A stretch of DNA of 64,000 nt from the NCBI GenBank assembly GCA_045546135.1, contig JAZQCD010000031.1:48368-112367 (forward strand), in the 5' to 3' direction. This DNA comes from RUG13409 sp045546135. GTDB taxonomy: Bacteria > Bacillota > Clostridia > Peptostreptococcales > Anaerovoracaceae. Positions 1 through 8,765 of this stretch are shown piece by piece. The first letter of the stretch is position 1. Every line of letters starts with the position of its first letter. Below the pieces are notes generated by a model. It worked only from the letters and a program-made list of their open reading frames with translations. It searched no databases and was not told the DNA's origin. Made by a program: the position numbers and the translations under genes.

Positions 1-420
1 GAAGACGGGTCCTTTGAGATCATAATGGAAAGCGAAGTTTCTGCTGAAGAGCTCCTTGAAAAAGGCGCAGTGCAGATACTCTCCTTTGGTCCTGCTCTTG
101 TAGAAGACGGAGAGATAAGCGTTAGCGTAAGCGATGAAGTAGGAAAAGCAAAAGCATCAAATCCAAGAACTGCAATAGCAATAATAGATGAATGCCACTA
201 CCTCTTCATAGTTTCAGACGGAAGGACTGACGAGAGCGAAGGACTTAGCCTTTATGAGCTTGCAGTATTTGCGAAAAGCCTCGGAGCAAAGACCGTATAC
301 AACCTCGACGGAGGAGGATCCAGCACCATGGTCTTTAACGGAACAGTCGTAAACAACCCCACTTCCGGAGGCAACATAAAAGAAAGAAGCGTAAGCGACA
401 TAGTATATATAGGATATTAG
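1..420 (+). CDS. Phosphodiester glycosidase (NAGPA) family protein, 5' end outside window
   Basis: The frame is open from base 1, so this is the C-terminal part of a longer gene; the first in-window ATG at 25 is probably internal. Visible NAGPA-domain motifs, in order, are NPRTAIAI, the DGR segment, ELAVFAKSLGAK and the diagnostic NLDGGGSSTM, followed by the usual ERSVSD ending. Family members are exported or membrane-anchored proteins that act on phosphodiester-linked sugars; the substrate here is unknown. It is followed after 14 bases by a small membrane protein gene on the same strand, so the two probably form an operon. Family assignment is strong; function is general. Confidence 0.85.
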   Translation, partial: EDGSFEIIMESEVSAEELLEKGAVQILSFGPALVEDGEISVSVSDEVGKAKASNPRTAIAIIDECHYLFIVSDGRTDESEGLSLYELAVFAKSLGAKTVYNLDGGGSSTMVFNGTVVNNPTSGGNIKERSVSDIVYIGY

Positions 421-434
421 AAAGGAGACCAGTT

Positions 435-851
435 ATGTTTACTCTCTCAGACGATAACGCAAAAGCGATACTTGAAAAATGGATAAAAATATATCTTTTT
501 GCAGCAGCAGGAACTCTCATCTTCTCTGCAATATATGAACACTTTTCACACGAGGTCTACTCTGCTTTCATGCTGGGAGCCTGCCTTATCCCATTAGTTC
601 TCGGCGCGCTTCCTTTAGCTGCAGCAAAGAAAAAAGCAGGACTGTTTCCGGGAAACATTCTTTTGCAGATACAAGCCTGCTCCATATCTACCCTTACAGT
701 AGGCTCCATATTCAAAGGAGTCCTTGAGATCTACGGGACCACCAATGACCTTACTTTAGTATATGCTGCTATAGGAGGGATACTCTTTGCAGCCTTTGCA
801 GGTATATACGGAGCCGGTCTTAATGCTTTCAGAAAAAGAGCAAAAGCATAA
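435..851 (+). CDS. Small four-helix membrane protein, unknown function
   Basis: A 138-residue protein starting 14 bases after the glycosidase stop, with AAAGGAG in the gap as ribosome site. Four hydrophobic stretches are visible (about residues 20-36, 42-62, 82-102 and 108-130), with a short Lys-rich loop (AAAKKKAG) after the second and a basic C-terminus (FRKRAKA), suggesting the C-terminus is cytoplasmic. I do not recognise a named family. Position suggests co-expression with the upstream glycosidase. A strong bidirectional hairpin follows. Confidence 0.7.
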   Translation: MFTLSDDNAKAILEKWIKIYLFAAAGTLIFSAIYEHFSHEVYSAFMLGACLIPLVLGALPLAAAKKKAGLFPGNILLQIQACSISTLTVGSIFKGVLEIYGTTNDLTLVYAAIGGILFAAFAGIYGAGLNAFRKRAKA

Positions 852-900
852 GAGCAGCTTTAGAATTACACTCTCTTTATGAGTTTTCACATACACTCCT

Positions 901-943
901 AACAAAATGGACTGAAAGCGAAATGTTTTCAGTCCATTTTGTT
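901..943. terminator. Bidirectional intrinsic terminator between convergent genes
   Basis: A long inverted repeat with arms built on AAAATGGACTGAAA and TTTCAGTCCATTTT and an 8-9 base loop. A-runs and T-runs at the base let it work on both strands. It lies between the plus-strand membrane gene ending at 851 and the minus-strand gene ending at 962. Confidence 0.8.
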
Positions 944-961
944 TCATATTTAAGATTAATG

Positions 962-1351
962 CTAAAGGTCTTTTTCCAATGCCTCAATCACATCGAGGAT
1001 CTTTTTCCAGGAGATGTTCTCCTTTTCTTTAGCCATCTCTTTTAAGTATTCGCCGTTATCCTCATACATCTTAGCTTTCATATATGCATGAAAATACCTT
1101 CCGAAAGCCTCGTACTGGGAAACATCTGCATACAGCTTTTCGTCGCTGTATTTGTTCTTTATGCTGCTCTCATAGATCTTTTCGTATTCGCCTGCATCGA
1201 AATAGTCGTTAAGAGTACTGAGGCCCACGTTCCTCGAGCTGTATGTGACATCTCTTTTTATATTTGTAAAAAGAGAAACAGAAGCCACAAACAGTATGAT
1301 CATGAATATGATTATCGCAAACCTTGCGAATCCTGCCCATCTACTTTTCAT
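962..1351 (-). CDS. Small single-pass membrane protein, unknown
   Basis: A 129-residue protein with one N-terminal transmembrane helix (about residues 9-28) and a charged outside or cytoplasmic domain rich in Glu, Lys and Tyr. Its start overlaps the end of the preceding zinc-ribbon gene by 11 bases, so it is translationally coupled as the third gene of a three-gene unit (2785 to 962). It lacks a zinc ribbon but resembles the C-terminal half of its two upstream neighbours in having a membrane helix followed by a helical acidic domain. No specific function can be given. Confidence 0.65.
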   Translation of the reverse strand: MKSRWAGFARFAIIIFMIILFVASVSLFTNIKRDVTYSSRNVGLSTLNDYFDAGEYEKIYESSIKNKYSDEKLYADVSQYEAFGRYFHAYMKAKMYEDNGEYLKEMAKEKENISWKKILDVIEALEKDL

Positions 1352-2060
1352 TTTCGAGCCTCCCGCTTACAAGCACTACAAGACTTGAATTATTCATGTC
1401 CTTTATTACTGAGATCTCTTCATCGGTGAGATGAAGGTAATACTTAAGGAATGCATCGACTTCTGCATTGAGAGCTCTTAGATGAGCCTTTGTCTTTTCT
1501 GTATGATCCCTCTTTATGTCTCTTTCGTATTCAAGTTTAAAATCTATGGTATTCTGACATACCTTTACCAAAGGATCGTCATAGGGATCTACTGCATAAA
1601 GATACTCAGACATATGATCTACCATCTTGCTGTAATAATCGGCAAGGTATCCTACGACAGTATATTCGTAATAATCGTCATAGGGCAGATAATACTTGTC
1701 CATGAACACATCAAGCTCTATATATTCTCCTCTGTCAAGAAGGTCATCCAAAGTAGCCTTTATCTGTGTCTCTGACATACGGGATGTTATGATCCTGTCA
1801 GCTATTTCATAGCTGCCTTCCAAAGATACCAAAACGACCAGGGTAGCAAGAAGGAGCATGGTAAGAGCTATCAAAAGACCGTAACCCTTCTTGCTCTTTT
1901 TGACTTCTTCCTTTACTTCCTTTGCAGCCTCATTGACCTTTTTATCTAATTGAATGAGCTTATGGAGATGCTCCTGAGCCTCAGGATTCGGAGTGCCGCA
2001 ATGAGGACAGTAGGCATCATTAAGATTTAAAGGAGCTCCGCAGTTTTTACAGTTTACCAT
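1341..2060 (-). CDS. Zinc-ribbon single-pass membrane protein
   Basis: The ATG at 2060 is preferred over the GTG three bases upstream because AGGAGG sits 7-8 bases before it; it shares one base with the upstream stop (TGATG). The 239-residue product opens with a CxxC...CxxC zinc ribbon (CKNCG, CPHCG within the first 22 residues), then a Lys/Glu-rich linker, a transmembrane helix near residues 61-80 and an acidic helical domain. It is built like the upstream gene product, suggesting duplication. Zinc-ribbon plus transmembrane proteins of this type are common in Clostridia and uncharacterised. Confidence 0.75.
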   Translation of the reverse strand: MVNCKNCGAPLNLNDAYCPHCGTPNPEAQEHLHKLIQLDKKVNEAAKEVKEEVKKSKKGYGLLIALTMLLLATLVVLVSLEGSYEIADRIITSRMSETQIKATLDDLLDRGEYIELDVFMDKYYLPYDDYYEYTVVGYLADYYSKMVDHMSEYLYAVDPYDDPLVKVCQNTIDFKLEYERDIKRDHTEKTKAHLRALNAEVDAFLKYYLHLTDEEISVIKDMNNSSLVVLVSGRLENEK

Positions 2061-2785
2061 CACTCTGCCTCCTTTATATATGGCTTTAGATCATCAAGAC
2101 GTAAATTGCCATATCCGTCGTTATACTTTTCAAATATATCTTTAAGCTCGGAATACTCAAAACCATTTTCTTCAAACATCAGGAGAAGTTCGTCTCTCAT
2201 CCTTGAGTAATCCTCTTTATCTATCCTCTTTGCAGCGCTGTAGCCTGTAAAATACTCGGGGTAGAAAAGGAATTGAAGGCCTTTTTTAAGGACGTATTCG
2301 TCAAACTTTTCTTCGCCCATTATCTCTGCAAATTCAGACCTCAGGCAATAATCAGGATAGTGAGACCAACTTGAGACTGCTCCCGTCCTTTCGTAATATA
2401 TCTTTTCAATGGTCTTGAAATCATCATTTTCAAAAGCTTCATTGAGAGCGTCCAAATGCTCGTCCATCCATGTGATCTCTTCATATGCCTTTTCATCATA
2501 TTCCTTATCACTAAAGTAATTGACATTGATAAACCTTGAAAAGACAAAACCAAGACCTACGATCAAAACAATGAGAATAAGTGATCTTAAAAAAGATCCG
2601 AGTACTATCTTGCTCACGGAGCTTTGAACATCATCTTTAAGTCCGAGGATGCTGTCTATCATAGCCGATATCTTCATCCTGAACTCCCTGTAGGCCCCTT
2701 TCTTGTTCATGGTGCCGCAGTAGGGGCAATTGCTCAGTTCATCGTCAAAAGCAGCCCCGCAGTTTTTACATTTTATCTTACCCAT
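2060..2785 (-). CDS. Zinc-ribbon single-pass membrane protein
   Basis: A 241-residue protein with an N-terminal zinc ribbon (CKNCG at 6-10 and CPYCG at 20-24), a linker, a transmembrane helix at about 66-84 and a C-terminal acidic helical domain. It is the first gene of a three-gene coupled unit. The ribbon is probably cytoplasmic and the C-terminal domain outside. I do not recognise a functional family; regulation of membrane or envelope processes would be only a guess. The preceding 116 bases (2786-2901) hold no gene and should contain its promoter. Confidence 0.75.
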   Translation of the reverse strand: MGKIKCKNCGAAFDDELSNCPYCGTMNKKGAYREFRMKISAMIDSILGLKDDVQSSVSKIVLGSFLRSLILIVLIVGLGFVFSRFINVNYFSDKEYDEKAYEEITWMDEHLDALNEAFENDDFKTIEKIYYERTGAVSSWSHYPDYCLRSEFAEIMGEEKFDEYVLKKGLQFLFYPEYFTGYSAAKRIDKEDYSRMRDELLLMFEENGFEYSELKDIFEKYNDGYGNLRLDDLKPYIKEAE

Positions 2786-2901
2786 TTTTCCTCTTTTACA
2801 AAAACAGATATTAAGCTTTTGATCCCCTTTGGACCGTCCTTGCCATTATACAACAAAGAAAAGTATCATTTACACATCAGCACAAAAAATATACGGAAAA
2901 A

Positions 2902-3714
2902 TCACGACGGAAGATACATCTTCCTTAAGATATATTCCTTCAGTCTGTCAGGAAGGATCCGAAGAAGGAACATCAAAAGCTTGTACTCGATCCCCACAGG
3001 GACTCTTGCAGGAGGTTCCGCCCTCAAAGCAAGCTTCCACGCGACTTTAGCAACGCTTAAAGGGTCTCTTCCTTCCTGTTCGTCCTTTGCCATCTTGGCT
3101 ACGCTTTTTTCTACTATCCCGTTGTAACCGGGTTCCTTTAAAGTCTCTCTTGCAGCTGTAAATCCTGTCCTTGTATCTCCCGGTTCTATGATAGATGCCC
3201 TTATGCCGTGATCTCTCATCTCCATCCTGACTGCATCACAAAATGCTTCAAGTGCATACTTGCTTGCTGAATATTGGCTTTGCATGGGTATGGATACCCT
3301 GCCTGCTATGGAACCTATGATGAGAAGAAGCCCTTTTCCGTGCTCTCTCATCCTCGTAAGGCAGCTTTGAGCAGTCTGCACCGTGCCGAAATAGTTGACT
3401 TCCATCTGCTTTCTCGTCATGGACGAAGGCGTCGTTTCTGCAGGACCTGCAACTCCCATGCCTGCGCAAAGTATGGCTATATCAAGTCCCGGCAGGTCCT
3501 TTACAAAAGCCCTTACCTTTTCTTCATCGGTTATGTCGAGTTTTTTCATCACGAGGCTTCCGCCACCTTCAAAGTCCCGCGCTCCTTCCTCGCAATGTCT
3601 TGATACCCCTGTAACATGGCATCCCATCATTGCAAAATATTCAGCGCAGGCCTTCCCTATGCCGGAGGAAGCGCCTGTTACGAATACATTTTTTCCGTAT
3701 TTGTTTTCTTTCAT
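2902..3714 (-). CDS. Short-chain dehydrogenase/reductase (SDR)
   Basis: A 270-residue classical SDR. The cofactor motif TGASSGIG lies at 13-20, a conserved Asn in NYFG near 107, and the catalytic set Ser135, Tyr148 and Lys152 (YSASK) is complete. The PGDTRTGF segment after the active site is typical. After TGASSGIG the second strand ends in SRH, with Arg favouring NADP(H). The substrate is unknown. It stands alone between a terminator on one side and the zinc-ribbon operon on the other. Confidence 0.88.
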   Translation of the reverse strand: MKENKYGKNVFVTGASSGIGKACAEYFAMMGCHVTGVSRHCEEGARDFEGGGSLVMKKLDITDEEKVRAFVKDLPGLDIAILCAGMGVAGPAETTPSSMTRKQMEVNYFGTVQTAQSCLTRMREHGKGLLLIIGSIAGRVSIPMQSQYSASKYALEAFCDAVRMEMRDHGIRASIIEPGDTRTGFTAARETLKEPGYNGIVEKSVAKMAKDEQEGRDPLSVAKVAWKLALRAEPPARVPVGIEYKLLMFLLRILPDRLKEYILRKMYLPS

Positions 3715-3715
3715 A

Positions 3716-3750
3716 TAAAAAATACAGAGGGCTGAAGAACTTCAGCCCCC
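3716..3750 (-). terminator. Intrinsic terminator of the DUF4139 gene
   Basis: A hairpin with perfect 9-base arms (GGGCTGAAG / CTTCAGCCC, 3729-3748), followed in the minus direction by a T-rich run ending in TTTTTT. It lies 13 bases after the DUF4139 gene stop. Confidence 0.8.
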
Positions 3751-3762
3751 AAGAACCATCCT

Positions 3763-5280
3763 TTATAGGTTGTTTACTGTCTTATCTTTTGGATATGCGA
3801 CGCTGTAGCTGAGTATCTTCTTTGCGGTCTCAGAAGGTTCAAGAGAAATGTTCCATTTGACTTCTCCCGTCTTTTCATCATATTCGCCGCCTGAGATATC
3901 GCCTTGGGTGATCTCTATGGTCTTGTCTTCCGAAACAGGTATCTGATCGATAATGGTCAGATCACATTTTCTGTCCTTTTTGCTTGAGGCTGTGATCTCG
4001 AATTCAAAGTCGATCTTTTTCTGACCCTTAAGTAGGACGCTTGATGAAAACCTCTTTGTCCGTTTGCGAAGTATCTTTACGGTCTCATCTATGCCAAGGG
4101 ATATATCATAAAGCTCTTTTGACGCATCCATTTCTATGTATGCATCTCCCATATATGTTCCCTTGATATATATGGACGCATTGGTATCCATGAGGGATTC
4201 GGCATCAGCCGTCTTTACTTCGGCTGCAAGATATACCTTTGTATCAAGTTTTGGTACGCATATATCATGATAGCGGCATGATACACTTTGATCTGTAAGG
4301 TCGCATATTATCTCTTTACTGCTTGGTACATCCCAGGTTCCTGCAAGGTCATATTCGAGGATAGAATCATTGATCTTGAACTCGGCTGAAGCCCTGCTCA
4401 CCGTTTTAAACTCCGAAGCGATGCTGTTCATCGGCATTTCAAAAGCGGCATCTTCCATTGCTTCATCCATAGGAGCTGCTGCCATAGCCATCTTCATCAT
4501 GCCCATTCCTCCGGAATATCTTGCAGGTGCAGGTGTATAGAAACTGAGCCTGTTTGGATAGAGGGTCGGTATGGTACCTGATAGGGAAGGGTCTGTCGGA
4601 TAAAGATGAAGCTTTACTTTCTCCCAGTCCTCTACAGTGTTCTGATAGACCTTTGCTCTTAATTTTATGAGTATATTGTCTGTGCTGTCATCTGTATGTA
4701 TCTCGTAGAAAGGCATCCAGCAAACATCATTGCAAAAGTATGCGAGTTCAAAACCATAGTCACCCTCTTCTTCGCAGCAAAGATCTGCTTTTACATAAGG
4801 TTCTCTGAGCCATTCCTCATGCTCTTGATACTGCTTTGTGAGCTCTTCAACATCCTTTCCCAAAGCTGCTTTCTTTTCGTTTATCTTTTTGAGTCTTTCC
4901 TCAAGAGCTTCTATATATCCGACCATAGCCTCTATGGAAACGGACTCCTTGTTTTTGAAATCAGCGTTATCCTTCCATGCTGTTTCCTGAAGCTCAAGTA
5001 TCTCCAGTTCTCTGTTCTTTTCGTTTATCTGATCTTGTATGGAACACAAAGTATCCTTGACATCCTTGTCTGCCATAGCTTCTACTTGTACATTAGAACC
5101 ACTGATCCTATTGTCTACAGCCAGTTTGACGCTGTCTGCCGGGATAAAGCCCATCTTTGCAGCTTTGAGTCCTTTGATCTTTACTGTCTGGCTGCCTTTC
5201 TCAAGATGGACAGTCCCGCATCTTTTGATTATCGCTCCGCTTTTGTATACGGAAACCTCTGTTATCCTGCTTTCTGTCAT
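3763..5280 (-). CDS. DUF4139 (mucoidy inhibitor MuiA-like) family protein
   Basis: A 505-residue protein with the layout of the DUF4140/DUF4139 family: an N-terminal beta domain (TEVSVYKSGAIIKR), a long coiled coil (about residues 78-155, rich in Glu, Lys and Leu), then a beta-rich C-terminal domain with the family-typical LAYFCNDVCWMPFYEI segment. A low-complexity Met/Ala stretch lies near residues 255-285. There is no signal peptide, so it is probably cytoplasmic. The family has no settled biochemical role. Translation starts 10 bases after AGGAGG. Confidence 0.8.
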   Translation of the reverse strand: MTESRITEVSVYKSGAIIKRCGTVHLEKGSQTVKIKGLKAAKMGFIPADSVKLAVDNRISGSNVQVEAMADKDVKDTLCSIQDQINEKNRELEILELQETAWKDNADFKNKESVSIEAMVGYIEALEERLKKINEKKAALGKDVEELTKQYQEHEEWLREPYVKADLCCEEEGDYGFELAYFCNDVCWMPFYEIHTDDSTDNILIKLRAKVYQNTVEDWEKVKLHLYPTDPSLSGTIPTLYPNRLSFYTPAPARYSGGMGMMKMAMAAAPMDEAMEDAAFEMPMNSIASEFKTVSRASAEFKINDSILEYDLAGTWDVPSSKEIICDLTDQSVSCRYHDICVPKLDTKVYLAAEVKTADAESLMDTNASIYIKGTYMGDAYIEMDASKELYDISLGIDETVKILRKRTKRFSSSVLLKGQKKIDFEFEITASSKKDRKCDLTIIDQIPVSEDKTIEITQGDISGGEYDEKTGEVKWNISLEPSETAKKILSYSVAYPKDKTVNNL

Positions 5281-5373
5281 AGCATGCCTCCTTTTGATTC
5301 ATATATATGAAATATATCTACTTTTCTGATATGATAGTACACACTTTTTCATCTCAATGCAAACATTTGGATA

Positions 5374-5404
5374 CAAAAAAAAGTCTCCCAAATTTTGAGA
5401 GACT
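5374..5404 (-). terminator. Intrinsic terminator after the rubredoxin gene
   Basis: Arms AGTCTC and GAGACT enclose a short loop and are followed on the minus strand by a run of eight T. It lies 13 bases after the rubredoxin stop. Confidence 0.75.
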
Positions 5405-5417
5405 GCAGAACTTTTTG

Positions 5418-5579
5418 TTATTCGACTTTTTCGAACATATCCTTTCCTACTCCGCAAATGGGGCAGCACCAATCATCAGGAATGTCCTCAAATGCTGTTC
5501 CGGGAGCAATTCCGCCGTCAGGATCGCCGACTTCGGGATCATAGATATATCCGCATGGCCCGCACTGATATTTGTCCAT
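5418..5579 (-). CDS. Rubredoxin
   Basis: A 53-residue protein of the standard rubredoxin size. The two iron-binding knuckles are CGPCGY at 6-11 and CCPICG at 38-43, separated by the family hallmark YDPEVGDPDGGI, PGTAFEDIPDDW. It is a one-iron electron carrier of the anaerobe cytoplasm; partners include oxygen and peroxide reductases, none of which is adjacent. GGAGG precedes the ATG by 7 bases and its own terminator follows, so it is a single-gene unit. Confidence 0.96.
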   Translation of the reverse strand: MDKYQCGPCGYIYDPEVGDPDGGIAPGTAFEDIPDDWCCPICGVGKDMFEKVE

Positions 5580-5689
5580 ATTATTACCTCCACATTTTGA
5601 GCAGTTTAGCTCCTGCTCGCTTCAATTATCCAACGCATTGATTATACACATAATTTCGCATAATGTATATGATGGTTTCCTAGAGAAAG

Positions 5690-5740
5690 GAAAACTCCGC
5701 AGCGCGCATATGCCCTTTGCGCTTTTTCTGCGGAGTTTTC
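5690..5740. terminator. Large hairpin, probable terminator
   Basis: A 13-base perfect inverted repeat (GAAAACTCCGCAG, 5690-5702, with 5728-5740) containing an inner GCGC pair. It lies in a gene-poor gap (5580-5897) between the rubredoxin gene and a decayed gene start, and probably once terminated the latter. Confidence 0.6.
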
Positions 5741-5792
5741 ACAGGTATGAGAGTTTAGTTGGTACGCTATTTTTGTTTTGCCATGAGGGCTT

Positions 5793-5898
5793 CTACGAGG
5801 TCTCCTTAGGATCTTTCAAGGTCTCCTTGAGAGCGTCTGACACCACTCTCTCGACTCCCCCCTGTCATATAACTTTGTATATCGAACTTATCTGTCAT
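5793..5898 (-). pseudogene. Remnant of a gene start, possibly a radical SAM protein
   Basis: An ATG overlaps the stop of the FMN-binding gene (TAATG) and begins MTDKFDIQSYMTGG. At a run of six G (5857-5862) the frame changes: the original frame stops after 31 codons (5806), while the next frame reads VERVVSDALKETLKDPKET and stops at 5793. The joined text resembles the first ~35 residues of clostridial SPASM-type radical SAM proteins, which have a similar N-terminal helix pair before the CxxxCxxC core. No core follows, so this would be a frameshifted and truncated relic. A short intact peptide is the alternative. Confidence 0.4.
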
Positions 5899-6299
5899 TA
5901 GAATTCACAACTGACAGGCGCATCTGTAAATGAATAGACAGTTGCCTTTGCGTTCTTGAAATAAAGGACCTGAGTGTTGTCGTCATCTGCGCTGTAAGAA
6001 GCTTTGAGACTTGGCATCTTTTCGAGCATTGCGACCTTTACATCTCTTGAATCATCATTGACGAGTTCTCCGCTGATGCGTATCCACTTTCCGCCTGTGA
6101 ATGCACAAATTTCAGCTTTTGGATTTGCAGCAAGCTGCTTTGAAACATCTTTGACCTTTCCTGTCTGTATATACAGTTTTCCGTCATATACAAGAGCTGT
6201 TCCAAAAGGTCTTACCCTTGGCTGATCTCCTTCAACTGTTGCAAGATAGTATGTACCTGCATCCTCTAAGAATTTGCATACGTTTTCTACTGCTAACAT
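5898..6299 (-). CDS. Pyridoxamine 5'-phosphate oxidase-like FMN-binding protein
   Basis: A 133-residue split-barrel flavin-binding protein. The typical opening (FLEDAGTYYLATVEGDQPRV), RPFGTALVYDGKLYIQT and the mid-barrel WIRISGEL strand match the PPOX-like family used in flavin- or F420-dependent reductases. At this short length it is a generic FMN-binding reductase rather than PdxH. AGGAG lies close before the ATG. Its stop overlaps the start of the decayed ORF downstream. Confidence 0.85.
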   Translation of the reverse strand: MLAVENVCKFLEDAGTYYLATVEGDQPRVRPFGTALVYDGKLYIQTGKVKDVSKQLAANPKAEICAFTGGKWIRISGELVNDDSRDVKVAMLEKMPSLKASYSADDDNTQVLYFKNAKATVYSFTDAPVSCEF

Positions 6300-6438
6300 T
6301 TCTCCTGTCTCCTTTCATTTGAGTTGCCTAATATATTGCATCAAATTATATTGTACACAATATTTATCTTTATTAATTATATTCCCTTGAACGACTTTTT
6401 TCAATATGTTACATTTAACACCAATGTTAAAATTATGC

Positions 6439-6468
6439 TAAAAAAAGAAAAAGTCCCGAAAAAGGGAC
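6439..6468 (-). terminator. Intrinsic terminator of the TerB/ATPase/helicase operon
   Basis: A GTCCC/GGGAC stem (6453-6457 with 6464-6468), then a long T-rich tract on the minus strand (TTTTTCTTTTTTT). It lies 20 bases past the helicase stop and closes the operon. Confidence 0.75.
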
Positions 6469-6488
6469 CTTTTCACTTGCTTGCGTAT

Positions 6489-8765
6489 TTAGACCTCCGG
6501 CTGAGGGAGAGCATCGAGACCTGGTTCTTTTATCTCCCTTGCTGCCCAGTGAAGGACTCTCTTTTTCATTTCGAGCACGTCAAGGACTCCGTATGCAAAA
6601 CCCTTCCTTACAAGTTCAGCAGGTACATATTCGTCATACTTTTCAAATACAGGGACTTCCTTTTCATAAAGAAGCTCCATTGGATCAAAGTCTTTTTCTG
6701 CTTCTTCTGCAAGTATGCGGTAAAAGTCTTCCTCTGTAGCAGACATGGTGAACTGCATGAAGTATGGCCTTGTAGATGTAAAGCCCTTAAGGCCAAGCCT
6801 GTCCTTGCACTTTATCTTTAATAGCCTTTCAAGGGCAAGGAAGGAATAGGTCCCAAGCCAAGGAAAGAGAGCCCACATATTTCCGCCAAGGTGCACGAGA
6901 GGTCTTTCTCCTATACCGGACATCCTGAATGTATCCCTTGCATCTGCAAGCCTGCATACGGCATGCTTCATCAGATACGGATATTCATTATCTTCTGAAA
7001 GGACACCGAACATCCTCTCCAAGATCTTCGTATGTATATCACCTGCCACATCTCCGAAATATGCAGGTATATTGCCTTTTACAAGAGTGCAGTAGACGAC
7101 CCTTTTCTTGTGATCTACATCATCTACTACCCAGACTCTTCCGGCTATGGCTATCTTGTCGCCTGCAGGAGGCGGTTTCACTATAGTACCGAGTTCTTCG
7201 GAACCGGACCTTACAGTGTATTCTATGTTCTCCTGAAATACTGCATAGAACTTGTAATTGTTTACTACACGCTCTCCTGTAAGACCTGCTATGAGGCCTC
7301 CGTTTTCGGTCCTGTTTATATGATCTATGGATATGAGGTGCCTTAAAAGGACCTTGTAATCATCTGCCGAGATGGTCCTAAAGGGAGACAAGGAAAGTAC
7401 CCTTGATGCAAGCTCTCTTGGGCTCATTTCTCCGCAGGAGGCAAGAGTGCTCATGGTCTGATGATAAAGAAGGCTGTAAGGATACCTGCCTTCCTTTGGC
7501 GGTTCAACGAATCTGTCCTCTATATATAGCTGGACCAGGGCTATCCCCTGTATGAGATACCAGGGTATCATTTCGGGAAGCAAGGACCTTGCTTCCGGAT
7601 GGTCTTCTCTCATGACGAACCACATCTCAGAAGGATCTCCTCTTCTTCCTGTCCTTCCCATGCGCTGAAGAAAACCTGATACAGTAAAGGGAGCATCTAT
7701 CTGAAATGCTCTTTCGAGCCTTCCTACATCTATGCCGAGTTCAAGGGTAGCTGTAGCGCATACGGACATGAGGGAATCGTCATCCTTCATCTCCACTTCT
7801 GCGCTTTCCCTGTAGGCTGCAGAGAGATTTCCGTGATGTATGAGGAAGCGTTCAGGTTCATGATTTGCTTCGCAGTACTGCCTTAAATGCTGGCAGACTG
7901 ATTCGCATTCTTCTCTTGAATTTGTAAAGACGAGGCACTTCTTTCCTCTCGTATGCTCAAATATGTATCCAAGGCCTGGGTCAGCTGCCTTTGGAGCAAT
8001 GTCTGTTGGGACCTCAGGAACAGGCGTGTCCACAGGAACAGTCTTCCCTTCATCTGCCTGAGGAGCAGAATTGTAGAAATGCTCCATGGAAAGGCGCCAT
8101 ACTTCTTTTCCTCCTTCGAATTTAGGGATCACGACGCCTCTCTTGCTTCCTGATGCAAGGAACCTTCCTGCTGCTTCTGGGTCTCCTATGGTAGCAGAAA
8201 GCCCTATGCGCCTTGGATCGCAGCCTGCAGTCCTGCAAAGCCTTTCAATGAGACAAAAGGTCTGCATGCCTCTGTCGCCTCTTAAAAGGGAATGTATCTC
8301 ATCTATGACGACGAACCTCAGATCTCCGAAAAGTGATGGTATCTCCATGTGCTTGTTTATCATGAGAGATTCTAAGGATTCAGGTGTGATCTGAAGTATG
8401 CCCGACGGCTTTTTGAGAAGCTTTGACTTCTTGCTTTGGGATGCATCTCCGTGCCACCTTGTAACTGCAATACCTTCCTCTTCGCAGAGCTCTCCAAGCC
8501 TTCCGAACTGGTCGTTTATGAGTGCTTTTAAGGGCGCTATGTAAAGGACGCCGACACTCGACGACGGTTCTTCATCAAGAAGCGTGAGAATTGGAAAGAA
8601 AGCAGCTTCAGTCTTTCCTGAGGCTGTAGATGCTGTTATGAGCACATTATCTTCAGTCCCGAAAATTGCTTCGCCTGCTGCGTTTTGAACGCCTCTTAGC
8701 ATCTGCCAGCCGGAGCGGTAGATATAGTCCTGTATGAATGGAGCGTATCTTTCAAAAACGTTCAT
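6489..8765 (-). CDS. Lhr-like DEAD/DEAH-box helicase (BrxHI-type)
   Basis: A 758-residue superfamily 2 helicase. Motif I is STASGKTE (46-53), the Walker B box is DEIH (155-158), motif III is SAT (190-192), and motif VI is QRMGRTGRRG (367-376) preceded by TATLELGIDVGRLE. The long C-terminal part resembles the Lhr/YprA-like group, to which the BREX-associated helicase BrxHI belongs. Its start overlaps the ATPase stop by four bases (ATGA), so expression is coupled. It is the third gene of an operon with a TerB-domain protein and a BREX-type ATPase; no PglX methylase, PglZ or BrxC is present. Likely role: DNA or RNA unwinding in a stress or defence process (inference). Confidence 0.9.
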   Translation of the reverse strand: MNVFERYAPFIQDYIYRSGWQMLRGVQNAAGEAIFGTEDNVLITASTASGKTEAAFFPILTLLDEEPSSSVGVLYIAPLKALINDQFGRLGELCEEEGIAVTRWHGDASQSKKSKLLKKPSGILQITPESLESLMINKHMEIPSLFGDLRFVVIDEIHSLLRGDRGMQTFCLIERLCRTAGCDPRRIGLSATIGDPEAAGRFLASGSKRGVVIPKFEGGKEVWRLSMEHFYNSAPQADEGKTVPVDTPVPEVPTDIAPKAADPGLGYIFEHTRGKKCLVFTNSREECESVCQHLRQYCEANHEPERFLIHHGNLSAAYRESAEVEMKDDDSLMSVCATATLELGIDVGRLERAFQIDAPFTVSGFLQRMGRTGRRGDPSEMWFVMREDHPEARSLLPEMIPWYLIQGIALVQLYIEDRFVEPPKEGRYPYSLLYHQTMSTLASCGEMSPRELASRVLSLSPFRTISADDYKVLLRHLISIDHINRTENGGLIAGLTGERVVNNYKFYAVFQENIEYTVRSGSEELGTIVKPPPAGDKIAIAGRVWVVDDVDHKKRVVYCTLVKGNIPAYFGDVAGDIHTKILERMFGVLSEDNEYPYLMKHAVCRLADARDTFRMSGIGERPLVHLGGNMWALFPWLGTYSFLALERLLKIKCKDRLGLKGFTSTRPYFMQFTMSATEEDFYRILAEEAEKDFDPMELLYEKEVPVFEKYDEYVPAELVRKGFAYGVLDVLEMKKRVLHWAAREIKEPGLDALPQPEV

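Noticed and set aside
4696..5310. A long plus-strand reading frame opposite the DUF4139 gene
   Set aside because: It lacks a ribosome site, its codon use is unlike the neighbours, and it is explained as the antisense of the coiled-coil region.
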